Under the pieces are notes generated by a model. It saw only the letters and a list, made by a program, of their open reading frames with translations. It made no database searches and was not told where the DNA came from. From the NCBI GenBank assembly GCA_963743015.1, contig CAVUOD010000014.1, positions 62,001 to 126,000 on the forward strand: DNA of 64,000 nucleotides. Direction: 5' to 3'. The position numbers were made by a program, and so were the translations under genes. Position 1 is the first letter of the stretch. The number at the start of each line of letters is the position of its first letter. This stretch comes from CAVSRC01 sp963743015. Lineage in GTDB: Bacteria > Pseudomonadota > Alphaproteobacteria > Rhizobiales > Kaistiaceae. This document shows, piece after piece, positions 39,190 through 47,948 of this stretch.

Positions 39190-39294
39190 GTCATCCTCCG
39201 GCTTGACCGGAGGATCGATTTCGCCTGATGCGGCAGGCGTTGTGTTTCAGGCGAGCGGTCCTCCGGTCTCGCTTTGCTCGCCGGAGGATGACGG
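39190..39294. repeat. MITE-like repeat, TCATCCTCCGG family
   Basis: A 105-bp copy with GTCATCCTCCGG and CCGGAGGATGACGG ends, between the HK97-gp10-like and DUF3168 genes. Confidence 0.75.
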
Positions 39295-39352
39295 TCTTTC
39301 AACTCGCTCGGGACGAAGGACTTCGCCAACGGCATAGCGCCCAACCTCGTCG

Positions 39353-39637
39353 TCATCGCTTCACCCCCGCGATCGCATCCGCGATCACCGCGTCACCCGG
39401 CTTGTCCACCGACCCGAATTCGCGGGCGAAGAGCCCCGCCCCCGCGACGCTGACGACATAGTCGCCGCTCTCGCGGCGCGTGAGGCGGGTGGCCACACCA
39501 TTGCCCGCGGCCGCAGCGACCGCGCGCGCCACAGTCTCGGCCCTTTGCCGCACGGCCCGGTCCACGGCCGGCGACGCCACGGCGGCGCTCAAGGCGCGCA
39601 CCAGGTCGGCGCCGGTCAGTTTCAGCGCATCGCTCAT
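39353..39637 (-). CDS. HK97-gp10-like neck/tail-completion protein
   Basis: A 94-aa protein with a helical N-terminal region (MSDALKLTGADLVRALSAAV, then RAVRQRAETVARAVAAAAG) and a short beta ending (GDYVVSVAGAGLFAREFGSV). The position after the head-closure gene and the size match the HK97 gp10-like protein of GTA head-tail modules. The start overlaps the preceding stop by 4 nt. Confidence 0.72.
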   Translation of the reverse strand: MSDALKLTGADLVRALSAAVASPAVDRAVRQRAETVARAVAAAAGNGVATRLTRRESGDYVVSVAGAGLFAREFGSVDKPGDAVIADAIAGVKR

Positions 39638-39969
39638 GGCGCTTCCTCCGTGCATTTGGCCACCAGGTAGCGGCGGCTCTCATCGGGATCGTGGACGGCG
39701 AGCATGCGGAAGCTGCGCCCGCGAAAGGTGATGCGCATGCCGCCGGCGAGGTCCTCGCGAAAGCGGAAGGTGACCAGATGGGTGACGACGCCGGAGAGAT
39801 GCCCGGCGACGATCTTTTCGCCGGCACTGACCGGCTTGATGTTGGCCCACAGCGTCGCCAGCGTATCCCAGAGTACCGTCTCGCCACCGGCGCCGTCCGG
39901 CGCAGAAGCGCCGGATTCCACCGTCACCCGGTGGCGCAGCCAGCCGGGGTCGTAGTCGGGCGCGCTCAT
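39634..39969 (-). CDS. Phage head closure protein
   Basis: A 111-aa head-tail adaptor that plugs the connector. Family features: LRHRVTVESGASAPDGAGGE, LWANIKPVSAGEKIVAGHLS and VVTHLVTFRFREDLAGGMRI. It overlaps both neighbours by 4 nt, keeping the tight coupling expected of GTA genes. Confidence 0.88.
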   Translation of the reverse strand: MSAPDYDPGWLRHRVTVESGASAPDGAGGETVLWDTLATLWANIKPVSAGEKIVAGHLSGVVTHLVTFRFREDLAGGMRITFRGRSFRMLAVHDPDESRRYLVAKCTEEAP

Positions 39970-40541
39970 AGCGACAGGATCCGATAGGGCGCGACCAGCG
40001 CATCGAAACCATGCGGCGGGATGGCGCCGGCCATGTCGTGGCCGACGACGCCGCGATGCTCGTACCAGTGGGCGACAAGCATCATGATCGCCTGGCGCAG
40101 CGGCGCCGGCACTTCGAGGCTCGACGGCCCATAGCCGGCGGTCACGTCGATCTCGATGCCGTTCACCGCCTTGCCGACGGTGACCGGCGCAGCACCGGAG
40201 AGCACCAGCCGGCCGGGCACGGCGACCGCATCGACCTCATAGTCGTCTTCGCTGACCACGATCGGATCGCCATTGGCGTCATAGATCGTGACCGCATCGA
40301 CCGAGATCAGCGGCGCCGGCGTCAGCCTGACGATGCGTTTTCGCGGCCATTGGTCGAGATAGACGCGCCAGCCCTGCTCGATCAGCAGGCGCCGGGTCAG
40401 CGCCTCGACATGGACGCGCGCGGCGACGATCGCGGCGCTCAGGAGCTGGTCGTCATCGTCACTGTCGAGACGCAGATGCGCCTTGGCGTCGGCAAGCGAC
40501 ACCGGCTCCAGCGCCGGCGCTGTGATCAATGCTGCGGTCAT
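39966..40541 (-). CDS. Head-tail connector protein (RcGTA gp6-like)
   Basis: A 191-aa connector (phage_gp6 / DUF3599 type) that sits under the portal. Features: LADAKAHLRLDSDDDDQLLS, AARVHVEALTRRLLIEQGWR, DVTAGYGPSSLEVPAPLRQA and MLVAHWYEHRG. The start is ATG 40539-40541; a longer open frame upstream covers the repeat at 40588-40687. It overlaps the head closure gene by 4 nt. Confidence 0.92.
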   Translation of the reverse strand: MTAALITAPALEPVSLADAKAHLRLDSDDDDQLLSAAIVAARVHVEALTRRLLIEQGWRVYLDQWPRKRIVRLTPAPLISVDAVTIYDANGDPIVVSEDDYEVDAVAVPGRLVLSGAAPVTVGKAVNGIEIDVTAGYGPSSLEVPAPLRQAIMMLVAHWYEHRGVVGHDMAGAIPPHGFDALVAPYRILSL

Positions 40542-40587
40542 GGGGAATGTCCGACGTGATGCAGTGGCGACTGTGCCAAGTCGCGCG

Positions 40588-40687
40588 CATCCTCCGGCTT
40601 GACCGGAGGATCGGCTGAGCAGGCACAACAAGCGCGGTTCATCGGAGACGATTCCCCGGTCTCGCTCAGCTCGCCGGGGGATGACGG
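40588..40687. repeat. MITE-like repeat, TCATCCTCCGG family
   Basis: A 100-bp copy between the connector and capsid genes. Confidence 0.7.
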
Positions 40688-40774
40688 TTGTTCGTGGATA
40701 TGTCGGGCGGCCCCACCCGCCTTGCGGCAAGGCAGGGCCGCCCGTCGGCACGGCCCGGGGAGGGACGGGGCGGC

Positions 40775-42027
40775 TCAGGCCGTGCCGAATTTCAGGAGCT
40801 TGATCGCGTCGTAATCCTGCACGCCGCCGCCGACCCGCTTGGTCGTGTAGAAGAGCACGTAGGGCTTGGCGGAATAGGGGTCGCGCAGCACGCGCACGCC
40901 GACGCGGTCGACGATCAGATAGCCGCGGCGAAAATCGCCGAAGGCGACGGCGAATGCGTCCGAGGCGACATCGGGCATGTCCTCCAATTCGGCGATCGGG
41001 AAGTTCATCAGGCTTGCCGGCTGGCCGGCGACCGCCGCCGGCTGCCAGATGTAGTTGTCGCTATCGTCCTTCATCTTGCGGATCGCCGCCTGGGTGGAGC
41101 GGTTCATCACCCAGGTGCCGTTCTGGCGATAGCCGGCCTTCAGCGCATAGACGAGATCGACCAGGATGTCGGAAGGCGTTGCGGCCGGCCAGGCGCCGTC
41201 GACGCCGGTCGCCACATAGCCGATCTTCTCCCAGGCCCAGCTCGCCTCGGCAACCGTCGTATAGGAGAGGAAGCCGGTCGGCTTCTTGTCGCCGTCGCCG
41301 GTGACGAAGGCCGTGCCCTCCTGCTCGGCGAAGACGGTCTCGACCTCACCCGCCAGCCATTCGTCGATGTTGACGGCGCTGTCGTCGAGCAGCGTGCCGG
41401 TCGCTGCCGGCATGGCGTAGAGCTCCATGGTCGGGAACTCGAGCTCGGAGAGCGTCGGCTGGGTGGTCTGCGGCCGCGAGTCGGTCTCGCCTACCCAGCC
41501 GGTGGCGGCGCCGGCGGTGACGAAGGGCTTCTTGTAGGTCGAGCCGGAGACCTGGCGCACGCCGGCAATGGCGCGGATCGGCGAAGCCGCCGAAAGCCGC
41601 CTGCCGATCTCGCGCTCGGTCTCGTCGGGCACCAGATAGCCGCCGTCGGAGGCGACCGAGAGCGCCTTCTTCTCGATTGAGCGCAGCGCATCCTCGGCGC
41701 CGCCGCGCACATAGGCCTCGAAGGCCGTCTTGTGCTCGAGTGTGGCGGCGGACAGCGGCTGGCCGTCGCGGCCGAGCAGCGGCCGGCGGCCTTCAGCACC
41801 AGCGAATCCATCAGCCGCTTCTGCTCGTCCAGCGCCCGGTTGATGCGCTCGACCTTCTCCACCGTCAGCACGTCGGCGACGCGCTTCTCTTCGATCTCGG
41901 CGAGGCGGGAATCGTTCTCCGCCTTGAACGCCTCGAAGGTCCTCATGAAATCCTCGAACGCCCCGGCGATATCGCCGGTCGTCTCCGCGGCCTTGGTCTC
42001 GGGCGCGGGCACGGGTTCAGCCTGCAT
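40775..42027 (-). pseudogene. HK97-family major capsid protein (RcGTA gp5-like), one frame change
   Basis: About 417 codons. The N-terminal scaffold-like delta domain is coiled (FEDFMRTFEAFKAENDSRLA, EIEEKRVADVLTVEKVERIN), followed by the HK97 fold (SDGGYLVPDETEREIGRRLS, ATGWVGETDSRPQTTQPTLS, MNRSTQAAIRKMKDDSDNYI, VLRDPYSAKPYVLFYTTKRV). A single-base change near 41788 separates LVLKAAGR from the following conserved part (EDALRSIEKKALSV in the other frame). It is located downstream of the prohead protease, as expected. Confidence 0.92.
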
Positions 42028-42111
42028 GCTGTGCTTCCTTTCAGTTGGGGTTGGGTTGGTTGCGGCAGTCGGCAGTAGGCATTCGGCAGTCGATCGTGTC
42101 CGGGCTTCTTC

Positions 42112-42229
42112 TCCTCCCCCTGAAAGGGGGAGGTCGGTCGGCGCAGCGACCGGGTGGGGGTCATAGGCGCATCGATGGCGACCCCTCCCCGGACCTTCGG
42201 TCCGACCCTCCCCTTTCAGGGGAGGGAGA
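42112..42229. repeat. Palindromic repeat, CTTTCAGGGG family
   Basis: Between capsid and protease genes. CTCCTCCCCCTGAAAGGGGG at one end, CCCTCCCCTTTCAGGGGAGG at the other. Flanking tandem CGGCAGT units (42064-42090) and complementary GACTGCC units (42259-42275) make a composite element. Confidence 0.75.
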
Positions 42230-42279
42230 AGGGTGGCCGGCAATCCGGTTGGACCGACTGCCGACTGCCGACTGCCGTT

Positions 42280-42809
42280 TCAGCGCATCGTGTCCCGCAC
42301 CAGCGCCGCCGCCCTTCGGATCGTCCGAGCCAGATGCACCTCAGCATCCTTGACGCTCACGACCCGCGCCTCGGGCAGCATGGGAAAGGTCACCACGGAG
42401 ATCTCCCAGAGATCCACCTCGTAGAGCGCGCGCACCCCGGTCTTGGCGTCGGTGCGCCCGCGCACGGTGCGGTAGCCGATCGACAGCCCGTCGAGGGCGC
42501 CGGCGCGCATCAGCGACAGCACCTCGCGGGCCTTCGCCACCTCGGTCGTCAGCCGTCCCTTGACGAACAACCCCTCGCCGTCCTCGCGGATCTCGAGCCA
42601 CACGCCGATCGGCGTGTTGGGGTCGTGCTGAAACAGCATTTTCACGCCGCCTGGCCCCGCTTCTTGAGCGAGGCGCGGAAGGCGCCGGGCATCACCATGT
42701 CGCGGCCGAGATCGGCGCGGCCGAACAGGCTGGCATAGCCGGCGAAGGTACCGTCGGCCTCGACGGACGACAGCGTCGCCCGGGCGAATTTTCTTTCGGT
42801 GAGGATCAT
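42280..42809 (-). pseudogene. HK97-family prohead protease (RcGTA gp4-like), one frame change
   Basis: About 176 codons. N-terminus MILTERKFARATLSSVEADG, GTFAGYASLFGRADLGRDMV, then LFQHDPNTPIGVWLEIREDG with the catalytic His, a Ser in the conserved GALDGLSIGYRT, and LYEVDLWEISVVTFPMLPEA. It cleaves capsid delta domains. Near 42655 a one-base loss shifts the frame between SLKKRG and GGVKMLFQHDP. A repeat lies on each side. Confidence 0.9.
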
Positions 42810-42898
42810 GAACGCGTTCCGATGAATGGTGTCGTCCCGGCGAAAGCCGGGACCCAGTAGCCTTGCGCGTCGATGCACACGGCGCTTGCACCCAACGG

Positions 42899-43000
42899 TC
42901 ATCCTCCGGCTTGACCGGAGGATCGGTTGCGGCAAACCGCAGCGCCTCATGTGCCGAAGCCGATCCTCCGATCTCGCTTCGCTCGTCGAAGGATGACCGT
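42899..43000. repeat. MITE-like repeat, TCATCCTCCGG family
   Basis: A 102-bp copy. A short CCCGGCGAAAGCCGGGA hairpin precedes it at 42837-42853. Confidence 0.7.
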
Positions 43001-43022
43001 TGAGGAATTCGCGGCGCGGTCT

Positions 43023-43160
43023 CTACAGCTCCACTGCCCTCACCCGCGCCGTTCCCTGCCGGCGGCGGATCATGCGCGCCAGCCCCTCGGCAAAGTCGCG
43101 GAACACGGCGTGGTGCGTGCCCGAGCGCGTGCCGGCGATCAGCATCAGCATTTGTTTCAT
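43023..43160 (-). CDS. Small basic ORF upstream of the protease gene
   Basis: A 45-aa ORF (MKQMLMLIAGTRSGTHHAVF, then RDFAEGLARMIRRRQ). GCGAGGACC directly precedes the ATG, a good ribosome site. It lies on the GTA strand between two repeats. No family is recognised; it may be the remains of a small GTA gene or a real small protein. Confidence 0.4.
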   Translation of the reverse strand: MKQMLMLIAGTRSGTHHAVFRDFAEGLARMIRRRQGTARVRAVEL

Positions 43161-43180
43161 GGTCCTCGCTCCATCAACTC

Positions 43181-43272
43181 CGTCATCCTCCGGCTTGACC
43201 GGAGGATCGACCCACACGACCCGCAGCGCCTCATGTGTCGAACGGGATCCTCCGCTTGTCGCGAGGATGACT
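43181..43272. repeat. MITE-like repeat, TCATCCTCCGG family
   Basis: A shorter (92 bp) copy with slightly degenerate right end (GCGAGGATGAC). A CATTCCGGCGAACGCCGGAA hairpin follows at 43314-43333. Confidence 0.65.
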
Positions 43273-43428
43273 GCCGAGGGGTGTTGCGACGTCCTGCTCC
43301 ACACATCTTCGTCATTCCGGCGAACGCCGGAATCCAGATCGGCGTTGCGACACATGGTGCAGGCGTCGTTTGGACCCCGGATCTGCGCTGCACCGCTTTG
43401 CGCTGCAGCGCGTCCGGGGAACGGCCCC

Positions 43429-43467
43429 TCAATCCCGATCGAAGAAGCGGTTCAGCCGCGCGATCTC
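43429..43467 (-). pseudogene. 3'-end remnant of the gp3.5-like gene
   Basis: 39 nt that match the last 13 codons and stop of the gene at 43627 (EIARLNRFFDRD) with one mismatch, then diverge. The repeat at 43480-43619 lies between remnant and genuine gene end. This indicates insertion or recombination with duplication of the gene 3' end. Confidence 0.75.
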
Positions 43468-43479
43468 GTCGCGGTATCC

Positions 43480-43619
43480 CCCTCTCCCGTGGGGAGAGGG
43501 CCGCGCACCTTATGAGCAACGCGAATTAGGTGCGTGGGGTGAGGGCGTAGGGGCTATGGCGAGGCAACCTCCCCTCACCCGCTCGCTTCGCTCGCGACCT
43601 CTCCCCAAGGGAGAGGTGA
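43480..43619. repeat. Palindromic repeat, CTCACC/CTCTCCC family
   Basis: 140 bp from CCTCTCCCGTGGGGAGAGGG to CCTCTCCCCAAGGGAGAGG, related to 29467-29604. It is bracketed by the two copies of the gp3.5-like gene end. Confidence 0.75.
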
Positions 43620-43626
43620 TTATCCC

Positions 43627-43812
43627 TCAGTCCCGATCGAAGAAGCGGTTCAGCCGCGCGATCTCCTTGACGAAATCGTTGAAGCGCCGATTGGAGGCGG
43701 CGAGCTCTCTCAGCGCCCAGACGAGCAGCGCGCTGGCGCCACTCGCCCACAGGAACAGCGCCAGATGCGCCAGGTCGCCGCGTTCGACGAAAGTGTGCGT
43801 GAGGTCGTCCAT
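43627..43812 (-). CDS. Small membrane protein of the GTA head module (gp3.5-like)
   Basis: A 61-aa protein: MDDLTHTFVERGDLAHLALF, one membrane helix (LAHLALFLWASGASALLVWAL) and a basic tail (LRELAASNRRFNDFVKEIAR). Size and topology match the small gene found between portal and protease in GTA clusters of Rhizobiales (DUF6107-like; the name is from memory). The in-frame ATG at 43906-43908 would give 93 aa with an arginine-rich leader. It is now separated from the portal gene by nearly 9 kb of cargo. Confidence 0.6.
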   Translation of the reverse strand: MDDLTHTFVERGDLAHLALFLWASGASALLVWALRELAASNRRFNDFVKEIARLNRFFDRD

Positions 43813-43958
43813 GCCACCCGGCTCCATCGGAACGACGCTGCGCCGCAGCCGGAGCCTGCGCTCTGGCAAGCGCCCGCCGTCGGGCGTAGTCTTCGCCGGG
43901 CGGCTCATCCCGGCCGCGGCCGGCGCCGGATTGGCGCCACTCTCCGCGAGAGCTTACC

Positions 43959-44822
43959 GTGACCGACGATGCGCCCCTTCCGCCGTTCCCGACTGCGCCT
44001 GCCGCCGACGCGTGGCCCCTCGTCGAGCGCCTTTGTCGACTGATCGACGACGACCTCGTCGGTGAAATCGCCGTCCTCGACAACGGCATCGACGTCGACC
44101 AGAACATCCTGGCCATCCGTCGCGCCTGCAGCCCCGCGACCCGCCCCGCCCGCCTCGGCTGGAACCCGCGCGAGGTGCTCGAACTGGCGAGCTTGTGGGA
44201 GCCTGCGGCGCATCCACCACGCTCGCCCCGCTGGACCGGGGCCACCGGGCACATGATGCGCGCCTTCGCCTGCGCGCTGCTGATGGCCGACCTCGCCCTC
44301 AACGACGACGGAGACCACCACCGCGAAGCCGACATCCTCATCCGCCTGGTGCGCAGCGTGACTGCCTTCGAGCCGTCTCTGGCCGCAGAGGCGAGCGCGC
44401 TGCTTGCGCTCCGTCTCGATCAGCACCGTCGCGCCGGCCGCCATGGCGCCGTCCTCGCCTGCTGCACGGGCCTGGCGATTCTCTTTCTGATCCTGTCCGG
44501 CCGCGAGCCGGTCGCCAGCGAAACGGTCGTCGCCGCCTGCCTGTGGCTGGCGGAGGCGGAAGATCTTGGCCGCCAGGCGCTGTGGCCGAAGGGCGGCGCG
44601 CCGGATGCGTGGCTGGCCGGCCTCCTCGACCGGTCGATCGCCTACCCGTGGGCCGAACTCGGGCTGGACCTTGCGGCCCTCGACCGGACGGACCTGTCCG
44701 GCGAAGCCAGCGACTGGGTGCGCACCATCGGCGTCGCCCTTTCGGGCGGCGACGCGGCAAAGATCAGTGACCACCTCGACGTCAAGGCCTTCATCCGCGG
44801 CGATTACCCGCGCCCCGGCTGA
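43959..44822 (+). CDS. Hypothetical 287-aa protein with a single hydrophobic segment
   Basis: A GTG start at 43959 with GAGAG about 6 nt upstream. The sequence has an N-terminal acidic helical part (VERLCRLIDDDLVGEIAVLD), WNPREVLELASLW, a middle part (MMRAFACALLMADLALNDDG), a possible membrane helix near 164-180 (AVLACCTGLAILFLILSG) and a conserved-looking end (DVKAFIRGDYPRPG). The composition and codon use resemble host genes. I do not recognise a family. It is divergent from the gp3.5-like gene and is the first gene of the cargo between protease and portal. Confidence 0.65.
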   Translation: MTDDAPLPPFPTAPAADAWPLVERLCRLIDDDLVGEIAVLDNGIDVDQNILAIRRACSPATRPARLGWNPREVLELASLWEPAAHPPRSPRWTGATGHMMRAFACALLMADLALNDDGDHHREADILIRLVRSVTAFEPSLAAEASALLALRLDQHRRAGRHGAVLACCTGLAILFLILSGREPVASETVVAACLWLAEAEDLGRQALWPKGGAPDAWLAGLLDRSIAYPWAELGLDLAALDRTDLSGEASDWVRTIGVALSGGDAAKISDHLDVKAFIRGDYPRPG

Positions 44823-44867
44823 GCCGTCTCCGCCGGTCCTTGTTGCAGGCAGTTCAGTCCGGAGGGC

Positions 44868-44893
44868 GGGTTGGCGCCAAAGGCGCGCAACCC
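44868..44893. repeat. Short palindrome GGGTTGGCGCC...GGCGCGCAACCC
   Basis: A 26-bp near-perfect palindrome in the gap before the LysE gene. A related one (GGTTAGCGCCGAACGGCGCG, 45682-45706) follows the LysE gene, so the LysE gene lies between two copies. It could act as a bidirectional hairpin terminator. Confidence 0.5.
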
Positions 44894-45037
44894 ATCAGTC
44901 CGGATTTGCCCTCGGATGCCGGTTGCGGCGCTTCGCGCCCGAACCACCCGGCGCGCCGTCGCGACTTTCGCGCCCGCCGCGAATGGGCGCCGTGGTAGGC
45001 TCGGGCCGCCCTGCATCACCCGCCTACCCTGACGCCC

Positions 45038-45649
45038 ATGCACCTGTCCACCTGGCTCACCTTCCTCGCCGCCACCATCGTGGTGATGATTGCACCCGGC
45101 CCGTCGGTGACGCTGACGGTCGCCAACAGCCTGCGCTACGGCCGCCGTGCGGGGCTGGCCAATGTCGCCGGCTTCCAGGCGGGCTTCGCCATCATGGTGG
45201 CGCTCACCCTTCTCGGCCTCGCCTCGCTGATCGCGGCGATGGGCGAGTGGTTCGTCTGGGTGCGGCTTCTCGGTGCCGCCTATCTGGTCTTCCTCGGCGT
45301 GAGGCTCATCATCGCGCGCGACGACGCCCACGGCGCCGTCCCCAGGCAGCCGCCCCGCGGCGGCTTCTTCGCCCAGGCGATGATGGTCGAGGTCAGCAAT
45401 CCCAAGGCGCTGCTCTTCTTCGGCGCCTTTTTCCCGCAGTTCATCGATCCCGCCGGCAGCGCGACGCTGCAGATCCTCATCATGGGGCTGACATCGATGG
45501 CGGTCGCCGCGATCACCGACACCATCGTGGTGCTCGCCGCCTCCCGCGTCGCCACGGGGCTTAGCTCGGGTCGCGCCCGCTTCGTGCGCTGGGTGAGCGG
45601 CAGCCTGCTCGTCGCCGGCGGCCTGTGGCTGGCGCTCCGCGGGGAGTGA
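45038..45649 (+). CDS. LysE/RhtB-family amino acid exporter
   Basis: A 203-aa inner-membrane exporter with about six helices. Family motifs: the N-terminal APGPSVTLTVANSLRYGRRA with GLANVAGFQAGF, then EVSNPKALLFFGAFFPQFID. It exports amino acids or homoserine-type metabolites; the substrate is unknown. Its 3' end (78 nt, from about 45572) is repeated 3.5 kb downstream at 49128-49205. Confidence 0.92.
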   Translation: MHLSTWLTFLAATIVVMIAPGPSVTLTVANSLRYGRRAGLANVAGFQAGFAIMVALTLLGLASLIAAMGEWFVWVRLLGAAYLVFLGVRLIIARDDAHGAVPRQPPRGGFFAQAMMVEVSNPKALLFFGAFFPQFIDPAGSATLQILIMGLTSMAVAAITDTIVVLAASRVATGLSSGRARFVRWVSGSLLVAGGLWLALRGE

Positions 45650-46007
45650 GCGTCAACCCTCGGCCATCAAATCGCAGGATGGGTTAGCGCCGAACGGCGC
45701 GTAACCGATCGGCCAAGGTCGCGAAGCACCCGGGCGGCTGCGCGAGCATATCGAGGCCGACCACAACGATGTGATTTCCGCCCGGACGACCGAAGAAATC
45801 GCAGAACGGCCAATGTCTTGTCCGCGTGTGGTGGTTCCGCCACCGCGCACAAGACTGAACGAATCCTAAATCTATGCTCGAAGATATGAACTCAATCTGA
45901 GCCCGATTTCTCAACATCTATTCTGCAAATATCACCGCTGACAATTCTCGCCGGGCATTGTTCTTGGGGAGGCGCCGGCCGACGATAGCGGTTGGCGTTT
46001 GCGTTTC
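45650..46007. other. 358-nt intergenic region before the glycosyltransferase
   Basis: No gene is seen. It begins with the palindrome at 45682-45706. From about 45850 to 45960 it is markedly AT-richer than the rest of the window (AATCCTAAATCTATGCTCG, GAAGATATGAACTCAATC), a likely promoter for the glycosyltransferase pair and a sign of separate origin. Confidence 0.5.
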
Positions 46008-47948
46008 ATGACATCCGTCTTGCCAGCGCGCGTTGCTGAAGGTGCACAGGAGCATGCTGGCCGGAGCGAGGCCCAGGCTGCACTGGCGCACATGCGCGCC
46101 GCCCGGCTGCTGTTCGACCGCGGAGCGCTTTCATCGGCGGACTTCGGCAGCGCCGTCGCCGACCAGTTGAGCTGGCAGTCCCATGTCGGCGAAGTGCTCA
46201 TCGGCAAGGGCCATGTCCGCCCGATCGACTACTACCGGGCGCTGGCCGAAGTCCACGGGCTGCCCTTCGTCAATCTTCTCGAAGACCCACCCGAAAACGA
46301 CATTCTGTTTCCCGAGGATCGGGAAAACTACGCGCGGCTGAAGATGGTTCCGTGGTGGGTGGGGGACGATCATTGCGTCATCGCCGCGGTCGAGGTCGGC
46401 CCGGAACAGATCGAATGGGCCGAGCGGCGCTTTGGGCGGGACGGCTATAGCTTCGTCATAACCTCGCCCTTCGACATCGTCTGGGCGCTGCAGCGCCACT
46501 TTCGCGCGTTCGACGATTTCAGTGCCAGGGAGGCGCTGAATCAGTGGAAGCCGCAGCATTCGGCCAAGAGGACCGTTACCGGGCGCCAGATCGTCGCGAT
46601 GGCCGTGATCGGCTTTGCTTACCTGACCTTTCTCATCCTGGCGCCGCGCGCCTGCCTGGTCGCAACCATGGCCGCCGTCACCGTCCTCTATACGGTGACC
46701 TTCTCGTTCAAGGCGGTGCTCACCTGGCTGGGCGCCAGCCGCAAGGTCGACATGGAAATCACCGCCGGGGCGGTCGCCGACCTGACCGATGCCGAGCTGC
46801 CGGTCTGCACAGTCATCGTACCGGTCTTTCGCGAGGCGCGCGTGCTGCCGCTCCTCTTCCAGGCCTTGCGCAAGCTCGACTATCCGGCCTCCAAGCTCGA
46901 AGTGAAGCTGGTGCTCGAGGAGGACGACAGCGAGACGATCGCGGCGGCGGCGGCTCTCAAGCCGCCGGGCACGTTCGAGATCATCCGCGTGCCGGCGTCG
47001 GAGCCGCGGACGAAGCCGAAAGCTTGTAACTACGCGCTGCTTTTCGCCCGCGGCGAGTTCGTCACCATCTACGATGCCGAGGATCAGCCCGAGCCGGATC
47101 AGCTGAAGAAGGCCGTGATCGCCTTCCGGCGCGGCGGGCCGAAGCTCGCCTGTGTCCAGGCCCGGCTCAACTACTTCAACCGCACCGAAAACTGGCTGAC
47201 GCGGATGTTCACACTCGAATATTCGCAGTGGTTCGATTTTCTGCTGCCCGGCCTCAACACACTCAAGATGCCGATCCCGCTCGGCGGCACATCAAATCAC
47301 TTCCGCCTCGCGGTGCTGCGCCGGGTACGCGCATGGGATCCGTTCAACGTCACCGAGGATGCCGACCTCGGCATCCGCCTGGCGCAGGAAGGCTACGCGA
47401 TCGGCGTCATCAACTCGACGACCTTCGAGGAGGCAAACGGCGTTCTGGCGAGCTGGATCCGCCAGCGCTCGCGCTGGATCAAGGGCTACATGCAGACCTG
47501 GCTGGTGCATATGCGCCACCCGATCGATCTGTGGCGCAAGATCGGCTGGCGGGGCACCTTCTGCTTCCATTTCTTCATCGGCGCGCCGGCGCTTCTGGCA
47601 CTGGTGAACCCGATCGTGTGGACGATCACCATTCTCTTCTATCTGATGCGCGACACCAGCTACAGCTGGCTCTTCCCCGAACCGATCGGGACGATGGCAA
47701 CGTTCAATCTCTTTTTTGCCAACTTGCTGCTGGTCTACTTCGGCATCGTCGCGGCGTTGAAGCGGCGATATCTCGAACTCGTCCCGACCGGCGTCATGCA
47801 GCCTCTCTACTGGGTGCTGCATTCGATCGCCGCGTACAAGGCGTTGTGGCAACTCGCGTTCAAACCGCACTACTGGGAAAAGACCGAGCACGGCATTAGC
47901 AGCTTCACCGATGCGCAACTGGACCGGTTGCAGGGTTCGCCATCATGA
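46008..47948 (+). CDS. Family 2 glycosyltransferase with GspE/MshE-type N-terminal domain
   Basis: A 646-aa membrane glycosyltransferase. Residues about 25-165 resemble the GspE N-terminal (MshEN, cyclic-di-GMP-binding type) domain (LLFDRGALSSADFGSAVADQ, VLIGKGHVRPIDYYRALAEV, GLPFVNLLEDP). Two membrane helices follow, then the GT2 catalytic domain with VCTVIVPVFRE, the DxD-type TIYDAEDQPEPDQ, VTEDADLGIRL and QRSRWIKGYMQTW (QxxRW). Three or more C-terminal helices complete it, as in processive cellulose-synthase/NfrB-like enzymes. ATG 46008 is used; a TTG three codons upstream is the alternative. It overlaps the next gene by 4 nt. Confidence 0.88.
   Translation: MTSVLPARVAEGAQEHAGRSEAQAALAHMRAARLLFDRGALSSADFGSAVADQLSWQSHVGEVLIGKGHVRPIDYYRALAEVHGLPFVNLLEDPPENDILFPEDRENYARLKMVPWWVGDDHCVIAAVEVGPEQIEWAERRFGRDGYSFVITSPFDIVWALQRHFRAFDDFSAREALNQWKPQHSAKRTVTGRQIVAMAVIGFAYLTFLILAPRACLVATMAAVTVLYTVTFSFKAVLTWLGASRKVDMEITAGAVADLTDAELPVCTVIVPVFREARVLPLLFQALRKLDYPASKLEVKLVLEEDDSETIAAAAALKPPGTFEIIRVPASEPRTKPKACNYALLFARGEFVTIYDAEDQPEPDQLKKAVIAFRRGGPKLACVQARLNYFNRTENWLTRMFTLEYSQWFDFLLPGLNTLKMPIPLGGTSNHFRLAVLRRVRAWDPFNVTEDADLGIRLAQEGYAIGVINSTTFEEANGVLASWIRQRSRWIKGYMQTWLVHMRHPIDLWRKIGWRGTFCFHFFIGAPALLALVNPIVWTITILFYLMRDTSYSWLFPEPIGTMATFNLFFANLLLVYFGIVAALKRRYLELVPTGVMQPLYWVLHSIAAYKALWQLAFKPHYWEKTEHGISSFTDAQLDRLQGSPS

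Noticed and set aside
44823..45037. Short open frames on the minus strand before the LysE gene
   Set aside because: They read a palindromic intergenic repeat and lack ribosome sites.
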